Both the position numbers and the translations under genes were made by a program. The notes below the pieces were generated by a model. That model did not search any database. It was not told the DNA's origin and saw nothing but the letters and a program-made list of their open reading frames with translations. 33,969 bases of DNA from Candidatus Omnitrophota bacterium. Its GTDB lineage: Bacteria > Omnitrophota > Gorgyraeia > Gygaellales > Profunditerraquicolaceae. Within the stretch, counting starts at the first letter, position 1; each line of letters opens with the position of its first letter. The DNA is taken from positions 1 through 33,969 of the forward strand of contig JAPLLV010000026.1 in assembly GCA_026387405.1 (NCBI GenBank), given 5' to 3'. Below, piece after piece: positions 25,952 through 33,969 of this stretch.

Positions 25952-27205
25952 TTAATGCACGAACTGGGTGATCTGAAAAGTAGGCAGAAGAATAGACAAC
26001 ACTATCACTCCTAAAACTATCCCCAGGAGAAGGATCAGCACCGGCTCCAGCAATGACGTAATGACGGCGATGTCGGCTTCGACCTGCTGGGTATAGGAAT
26101 TGGAGATCTCAGTCAACACCTCGGAAAGCCTGCCTGATTCCTCCCCCACGGCGACCATTTTCACAAAAAATACCGGGAATGCCCCGGAGCTTTCCATGCT
26201 CTTCGACAAACTTCCTCCTTGAGCGACCTCTTCACATGTCTTCTTCAGGCCGCTCTTGAGCTTAGGCTCCTCAATAGTAGGTAAGGAAATTTCAAGGGCC
26301 TTAAGCGCGGGCACGCCGCTTCTTAAAAGCAGCGACAGCGCCCGGGAAAAATGGTCCAATTCCTGATTCCTGGTCAATTTCTTCAGTATGGGAAGATTTG
26401 TCTTTAACCCCCTTATCAGGCGCTTAAAGAAAGTTATGTCTCTGCGGTAGAGCATGAATGAAACCGCCGCAATGACCGCCAAGATCGCCAACCAGAACCT
26501 GTTGGAAAACGTGCTTATATCCAGGACTATCCTGGTGATCAGGGGGAGGTCGCTGCCTAAGCTGGCGAACATAGGCTTGAGGCGCGGGATGACAAAATTA
26601 ATCAACACGAATACGCTTAATAATCCTACCGACAAAAGCAGCACCGGATAAGCCAATGCCACCGAGACCTTAGTCCTTAGATTATCTTCGCGGTATAAAT
26701 ATTCGCTGATCTGCTCAAGGCTGGTATCCAGGCGGCCGCTCGTTTCCCCCGACCTGACCAAATTAATATAAAGAGGGGAAAATACATCGGGGAACCGGCT
26801 TAAGGACTCGGAAAAAGACTTACCTTCCTTGGTTGTATTATACAGCTCAAGTATGATCTCTTTTAACCTGGGGTGTTCCGACTGTTCATAGAGAATTTTA
26901 AGCGACGAGAATAACTCTACCCTCGCCCGGATGAGCGTGGTTAATTTCTGGGTAACAATGAGGATATCCTTGGGGCCTACCCTTTTTTTAAACTTTAACT
27001 TTATAACAGCAGGGTTTTTTTGATTTGCCTTCTCTTGCTGGACCGCAGACTCCAGCTCCACGCTGACCGGGAATAACCCCTGGTCGGCTAATTTAGCCAA
27101 AGCCTGATCCTGGTTTCCCGCCTCGATACTCCCTTCTACGGTCTCTCCCAAATACTTCTTAGCCTTGTAAACAAATTTAGCCACGGTCATGCTCCAGTTC
27201 AGCAA
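25952..27205 (-). CDS. gspF: Type II secretion inner membrane protein GspF
   Basis: FVYKAKKYLGETVEGSIEA; two T2SSF domains with TM pairs. Confidence 0.95.
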   Translation of the reverse strand: MLNWSMTVAKFVYKAKKYLGETVEGSIEAGNQDQALAKLADQGLFPVSVELESAVQQEKANQKNPAVIKLKFKKRVGPKDILIVTQKLTTLIRARVELFSSLKILYEQSEHPRLKEIILELYNTTKEGKSFSESLSRFPDVFSPLYINLVRSGETSGRLDTSLEQISEYLYREDNLRTKVSVALAYPVLLLSVGLLSVFVLINFVIPRLKPMFASLGSDLPLITRIVLDISTFSNRFWLAILAVIAAVSFMLYRRDITFFKRLIRGLKTNLPILKKLTRNQELDHFSRALSLLLRSGVPALKALEISLPTIEEPKLKSGLKKTCEEVAQGGSLSKSMESSGAFPVFFVKMVAVGEESGRLSEVLTEISNSYTQQVEADIAVITSLLEPVLILLLGIVLGVIVLSILLPTFQITQFVH

Positions 27206-28859
27206 CCCTTAAGACCTCTTCAGGCGTAGTTATGCCCTGCCTGACCTTTTCTATGCCGGAATCAAGCAGCGACCTAAAACCCATTTCCCTTGCCTTCTTC
27301 TTGATCAGGGAAGACGAGGCCTTGTTAAGGATTAATTCCTGTATCTGCTCATTCACAAGCAGGATCTCATAAATCGCCACCCTCCCCTTAAACCCGATGG
27401 ATTTACAATTTTCGCACCCCCTGCCCCGGTAAAGCTTCATGCTCCTGAATAACTCCGGAACAAGCTCTTTATCCTTGACCTCTTCTTTACAGTCCGGGCA
27501 GATCACTCTTACCAGCCTCTGGGAAATAAACGCATTCATGGAAGAGGCGACTAAATACGGCTCAATCCCCACATCAAGCAGCCGGGTGGCGCCGCTATAG
27601 GCATCATTAGTATGCAGGGTGGAAAAGATCAGGTGCCCGGTCAAGGAAGTGCGGATCGCCAATTCCGCGGTTTCCAGATCCCTTACCTCTCCTATCATCA
27701 TTATGTCCGGGTCATGCCGCAGGATACTACGCAGGGCATTGGCAAAAGTCATGCCGATCTCGGGCTTAACCTGGATCTGCATAATACCCATAAGTTCGTA
27801 TTCAATGGGGTCCTCGATAGTGATAATCTTTACCGATTCCTTATTTAACCTGCTCAGGCAGGCGTAAAGGGTCGTGGTCTTACCGCTGCCCGTGGGGCCG
27901 GTCAAAAAGATAATGCCGTGCGGCTTCACCATCAGCTCTTCTATCGTTTTTAACTCCTGCGGCTCAAGCCCAAGCTTATCCAGATTAAAAAGCAGGTGGA
28001 CGGGCAGGATCCTGATCACCACGTTCTCTCCGTAAAGAGAGGGGATAATTGAAATCCTTAAGTCAACCTGTTTGTCCTGGACCTTCATAATTGCCCGGCC
28101 GTCTTGGGGAAGGCGCTTTTCCACCACGTTCAGGTTCGAGAGTATTTTTATACGCGAGACTATCGCCTGGTGCAGATGCACGATCTGCTCCGGCATGCGC
28201 ATATCGTAAAGTATGCCGTCAATGCGGTAACGCACCCGCACGCTGTTGCGGTACGGCTCTATATGGATATCGGTTGCCCTTGAAGAGGCCGCCTCGGATA
28301 ATATCTGGTCTAACAAATTGATCACTGAAGCGCCCTGCGCAGAACGCTCAACGTCTTCTATTTCTTCATGGTGGACTTTCTGCTGCTCGGCCTTGATATT
28401 ATTCTCCGCTAAAATCTCTTCTATGGCGTCAGCGCCCAGGCCATAATACCTGCGGATTGCCTTCAATATCTCTTCTTCCGTAGTCAACACCCTTTCCACG
28501 TCAAAGCCCAGATGCAGCTTTAAATCGTCCATAGGCCAGACAGCCAAGGGGTCTGATACGGCAATGGTCAGGACCTTCTCTTTGATCTTAAGCGGCATGA
28601 ATTTATAATGCCAGACGAATTTTGCCGGTATTGCCTTTACCACGTCGGGAGAAACTATTATATCCTTAAGGCTTGGGAAAAACTGCAAATCCAGCTGCTC
28701 GGCCAGCGCCTCCAGTAGCTGCCCCTCGGTAACCAATTTCATGCGCAAAAATGCCTTGCCCAGAATTTCTCCCGCCTGCGCGCTTTCCTTCAATGCCATT
28801 TCCAGCTGTTCAGGGGTAAGCAGGCCTTTCTTAATTAAAATTTCTCCGAGCTTAGACAT
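27177..28859 (-). CDS. gspE: Type II secretion / pilus assembly ATPase GspE
   Basis: GPTGSGKTTTLYACL, ATDIHIEP, IMMIGEVRDLETAE, CPDCKEE zinc motif. Confidence 0.96.
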   Translation of the reverse strand: MSKLGEILIKKGLLTPEQLEMALKESAQAGEILGKAFLRMKLVTEGQLLEALAEQLDLQFFPSLKDIIVSPDVVKAIPAKFVWHYKFMPLKIKEKVLTIAVSDPLAVWPMDDLKLHLGFDVERVLTTEEEILKAIRRYYGLGADAIEEILAENNIKAEQQKVHHEEIEDVERSAQGASVINLLDQILSEAASSRATDIHIEPYRNSVRVRYRIDGILYDMRMPEQIVHLHQAIVSRIKILSNLNVVEKRLPQDGRAIMKVQDKQVDLRISIIPSLYGENVVIRILPVHLLFNLDKLGLEPQELKTIEELMVKPHGIIFLTGPTGSGKTTTLYACLSRLNKESVKIITIEDPIEYELMGIMQIQVKPEIGMTFANALRSILRHDPDIMMIGEVRDLETAELAIRTSLTGHLIFSTLHTNDAYSGATRLLDVGIEPYLVASSMNAFISQRLVRVICPDCKEEVKDKELVPELFRSMKLYRGRGCENCKSIGFKGRVAIYEILLVNEQIQELILNKASSSLIKKKAREMGFRSLLDSGIEKVRQGITTPEEVLRVAELEHDRG

Positions 28860-28863
28860 ACTT

Positions 28864-31142
<2,279 letters not shown>

Positions 31143-31151
31143 TACATTATC

Positions 31152-32651
31152 TCACTCGCTGCTCTCACCATTCTCATGTTTTAGCATCTTAAAGAAACTC
31201 GTATACGTCTTCTCAAGGTCATCCTTGATATCCCCGGTGATTTCCTTCCTCTCCTTGAGCAGCTCGATCAAATGAGGATTCTCCATCGTAAGGTATTCAA
31301 AGAATCCCTGAATAAACTTTTTCAATTCGGGCGGCGGCAGGGCCTCCAGGATCTTACGCTTGAAGGCATAGAATAAACAGATCTGCTCCTCTACGGAAAG
31401 AGGGCTGGTATTAGGCTGCATCAGCAGCTCGTACAGGGTCTCGCCGCGGTGCAGCCTTTCCGTTGCCTCGGCAGACAAATGCGTGCGTAATTTTGTCAAG
31501 CGCAGCATCTCGCGGTATTGCGCATACTCAAGCCTTAAGCCCAGGCTTACCTCTTTTATCGCGGGGCACTGGACACGGCTGCCGATACGCGAAACCGACA
31601 ATCCCAAATCTATCGCCGGCTTAAACCCTTCGCGGAACAACGGCGCGCTTATATAGATCTGCCCGTCGGTGATGGAAATAACGTTGGTCTGAATGTAACC
31701 GGTAATATCGCCCTGCATGGTCTCTACTATCGGCAGAAAGGTCATTGACCCTCCTTTACGTTCCTTCTTCAGCCTGCCGGCGCGCTCCAGGAGCTGCGAA
31801 TGCAGATAAAAGATATCTCCCGGATAGGCCTCGCGGCCGGGCGAGCGTTCCAGCAAAAGCGACATCTGGCGGTATATCCATGCGTGTTTAGTCAGGTCAT
31901 CGAATATAACCAGGACATGTCTGCCGTTATACATAAAGTATTCGCCCAGGGCGGCGGCTGTATAAGGTACGAGGTACTGCTCGGCCGCTGAAGTATCTGC
32001 CGAAGAAGAAACTATAATAGAGTATTTTAAAGCGCCCTTATCGTGAAGGGTATAGAGTATTTTCTTTAATGCCGCCTGCGGGCCTCCTATCCAGCAATAA
32101 ATGCAAATCATATCGTTATCTTTCTGGTTAATAATGGCGTCTATGCCGATGCTTGATTTGCCTGTCTGCCTGTCTCCGATAATTAACTCTCTCTGCCCTT
32201 TTCCGATAGGCAGCACGAGGTCGATCATCTTTATCCCCGTCGGCAGCGGCTCCGTAATAGGCTCCCTTTCCATGACCCCGGGCGCCTCACGGAAGACAGG
32301 AAAAAAATCAGACCCCCCAATCGCGCCTTTACCGTCCAAAGGCTCTGCCAGACTGTTAACCACCCTGCCCAGAAAATTATCTCCCACCGGGACCGTTAAT
32401 AATTCCGCTAAAGAGGAAACACTGTCTCCCACCGAGACACTGGTTTCATCTCCCAGGATAATTACCAGCACCTCCTGGGGATTAAACCCCATGACAATAC
32501 CCTTAGTACCCTTGGAGAACAGCACCATCTGCCCGTAAACGCAGGAAGGCAGACCCGCTATCTTGGCTATGCCCTGCCGTAAGTCGCGCACATAACCTAC
32601 TTCCCTGATTTCCAAGGCAGAAATCTTTAATTTGTCTAAATTGGTGTCCAT
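31152..32651 (-). CDS. atpA: F-type ATP synthase subunit alpha, divergent
   Basis: GDRQTGKSSIGIDAIINQK, GLSVSRIGSRVQ, ISITDGQIYI. Confidence 0.95.
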   Translation of the reverse strand: MDTNLDKLKISALEIREVGYVRDLRQGIAKIAGLPSCVYGQMVLFSKGTKGIVMGFNPQEVLVIILGDETSVSVGDSVSSLAELLTVPVGDNFLGRVVNSLAEPLDGKGAIGGSDFFPVFREAPGVMEREPITEPLPTGIKMIDLVLPIGKGQRELIIGDRQTGKSSIGIDAIINQKDNDMICIYCWIGGPQAALKKILYTLHDKGALKYSIIVSSSADTSAAEQYLVPYTAAALGEYFMYNGRHVLVIFDDLTKHAWIYRQMSLLLERSPGREAYPGDIFYLHSQLLERAGRLKKERKGGSMTFLPIVETMQGDITGYIQTNVISITDGQIYISAPLFREGFKPAIDLGLSVSRIGSRVQCPAIKEVSLGLRLEYAQYREMLRLTKLRTHLSAEATERLHRGETLYELLMQPNTSPLSVEEQICLFYAFKRKILEALPPPELKKFIQGFFEYLTMENPHLIELLKERKEITGDIKDDLEKTYTSFFKMLKHENGESSE

Positions 32652-32659
32652 AATTCTTT

Positions 32660-32745
32660 AGAGTCAGAGTGTCAGAGAGTCAGAGTAAAAAAAAGAATAT
32701 AAGAAGCAAAAAAAATGGCGAAACAAACTCTGACACTTTGACTCT
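32660..32745. repeat. Inverted repeat in the b/delta-alpha intergenic gap
   Basis: agagtcagagtgtcagag (32660-32677) vs reverse complement of ctctgacactttgactct (32728-32745), 17 of 18 identical. Confidence 0.85.
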
Positions 32746-32780
32746 CTGATACTTCTTTACTTAACTTACCGATAACCGAT

Positions 32781-33503
32781 TTACTTTACACTCTTGAGGT
32801 ACGGTATGACCTTACGTAATTTATTCCTGATGCTTCCGTCGATAACCAAGACCCCTATCTGGATGATCATGCCGGCAATAAGCTGTTCATCTATCGTTTC
32901 TTCTATTTCCACCGCCTGGGCCAATTTGTCTCCGAGGATCTGCGCAAGGCGCGCCTTTTCATCAGCCGTCAAATAACAGGCAGAATTGACCTTTATCTTT
33001 CTTTCCTTTACCGTGAATTTATCCTGCGGTAGGCTTTTAACCTCGTTAATGAACTCGTTAATCAAATCATGCTGCAAGGCGTCTTTTCCCTTTTCGAAAA
33101 ATGTAAAGTTGAACATTTGAAGCGACAGGTCCAAGGCATGCTCCTGGTATTTATCAGCTAGATCGTTTTCCAGCCGCCTTAATTCCTCTTTGTGCCGCTC
33201 GAGAATATCCTTTGCCTGCTGCCTTGCCTGCTCCTGAGTTTCTGTGCTCAATTTATCCGCCTTGTCCTTTGTTTCCTTGATAATGCGGGCGGCCTCTTCT
33301 TTGGCTTTAACTAAAGTGGCATTTCTTTCCTCTTTAGCTTTTTCCAATTCGCTTTTTAGTTCCTCTTCGCGCACAAGATTTTCCTCATGCAGCCGCTTCA
33401 GCCTTGCCAAGGCAGTGTTAAGGTCGCGGGAAAACAGCGCCTTCAATAAAAAAATAAGTCCGGCAAAAACTATTACCTGAATGATAAGAAGTTGAATAAG
33501 CAT
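32781..33503 (-). CDS. F-type ATP synthase b-delta fusion subunit
   Basis: N-terminal TM and long charged coiled coil; C-terminal IDEQLIAGMIIQIGVLVIDGSIRNKL delta-like. Confidence 0.85.
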   Translation of the reverse strand: MLIQLLIIQVIVFAGLIFLLKALFSRDLNTALARLKRLHEENLVREEELKSELEKAKEERNATLVKAKEEAARIIKETKDKADKLSTETQEQARQQAKDILERHKEELRRLENDLADKYQEHALDLSLQMFNFTFFEKGKDALQHDLINEFINEVKSLPQDKFTVKERKIKVNSACYLTADEKARLAQILGDKLAQAVEIEETIDEQLIAGMIIQIGVLVIDGSIRNKLRKVIPYLKSVK

Positions 33504-33526
33504 AGGCTTTTAGAGTGGAACCCGGG

Positions 33527-33736
33527 TCATTTGAATAAATTAAACACCATCAATATTGCCAACACCGCGATAGCCTCGGCAAAGATAAAAGCCGTGATCA
33601 TGGCCACGAGTATGCGCGGAGAGGCATAGGGATTCCTCCCCAGGGCCTTTACCGCGGCATAGCCCACCAGGCCTATGACTGCGGCCGGTCCGAGGGTAGA
33701 AAGCAGCATGATTAAAATTATAGTTACGTTACGCAT
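33527..33736 (-). CDS. atpE: F-type ATP synthase subunit c
   Basis: Hairpin of two TM helices: LGPAAVIGLVGYAAVKALGRNP...ITAFIFAEAIAVLAILMVF. Confidence 0.93.
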   Translation of the reverse strand: MRNVTIILIMLLSTLGPAAVIGLVGYAAVKALGRNPYASPRILVAMITAFIFAEAIAVLAILMVFNLFK

Positions 33737-33779
33737 ATACCGCCGCTCCCGTCGCGAATTTTTTATTCGTCATTGAAGT

Positions 33780-33969
33780 TTATTTCTCAACCAGCAATGT
33801 CAGCCGGTTGTCGACTACCCTGGCAATCCCGTTTTTTATGAAAAAACGCTCGGTTTTCGGTGCCCGGTGCCCCGTGCCCGCCGCGAACCGCGAACCGGAA
33901 ACCGATAAGCGGATCTCCCCCTTTATCAGCCTCGCCAAACAAGGCTGATGAAAATCCATAATGGAAAAT
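33780..33969 (-). CDS. atpC: F-type ATP synthase subunit epsilon, partial at window edge
   Basis: FSIMDFHQPCLARLIKGEIRLSVSGSRFAAGTGHRAPKTERFFIKNGIARVVDNRLTLLVEK*; not in the supplied ORF track. Confidence 0.8.
   Translation of the reverse strand, partial: FSIMDFHQPCLARLIKGEIRLSVSGSRFAAGTGHRAPKTERFFIKNGIARVVDNRLTLLVEK
33850..33905. repeat. GC-rich word-repeat island inside atpC
   Basis: cggttttcggtgcccggtgccccgtgcccgccgcgaaccgcgaaccggaaaccg. Confidence 0.75.

Noticed and set aside
33527-33736. Na+-specific c-ring
   Set aside because: No Q in helix 1 and no S/T after the helix-2 glutamate (FAEAIAV), so Na+ coupling is not supported by sequence

Overview
The window reads like part of an environmental (metagenome-type, possibly Omnitrophota-like; inference only) bacterial genome. 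Nearly all genes are on the minus strand. Left end (1-3.4 kb): an accessory island with a small possible nuclease-like protein, an XRE regulator plus TIR-domain protein pair, and a divergent large serine recombinase. It is bounded and subdivided by copies of a ~47-bp hairpin repeat. The island abuts tRNA-Asn(GUU), which is split inside its anticodon by a ~227-nt group I intron. Middle: ABC-F ATPase, recR, dnaX, a zeta-like toxin with an unlisted 50-aa ORF, tRNA-Ser(GCU), a free-standing LAGLIDADG endonuclease, tadA, tRNA-Arg(ACG), a DUF362/ferredoxin protein, and an AbrB-TolC-HlyD-MacB-MFS export operon whose MacB ATPase appears to lack its Q-loop and signature region. Then come a class-A beta-lactamase-like protein, secreted hypotheticals, and a GspF-N/zinc-ribbon fusion. 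The right end holds a type II secretion/type IV pilus-like operon (gspE-F-[IVP]-L-M-I-J-K-G) placed directly after an unusual ATP synthase operon (epsilon-c-b/delta-alpha-gamma-beta). Several intergenic islands, and one inside atpC, consist of short degenerate repeated words with inverted symmetry.
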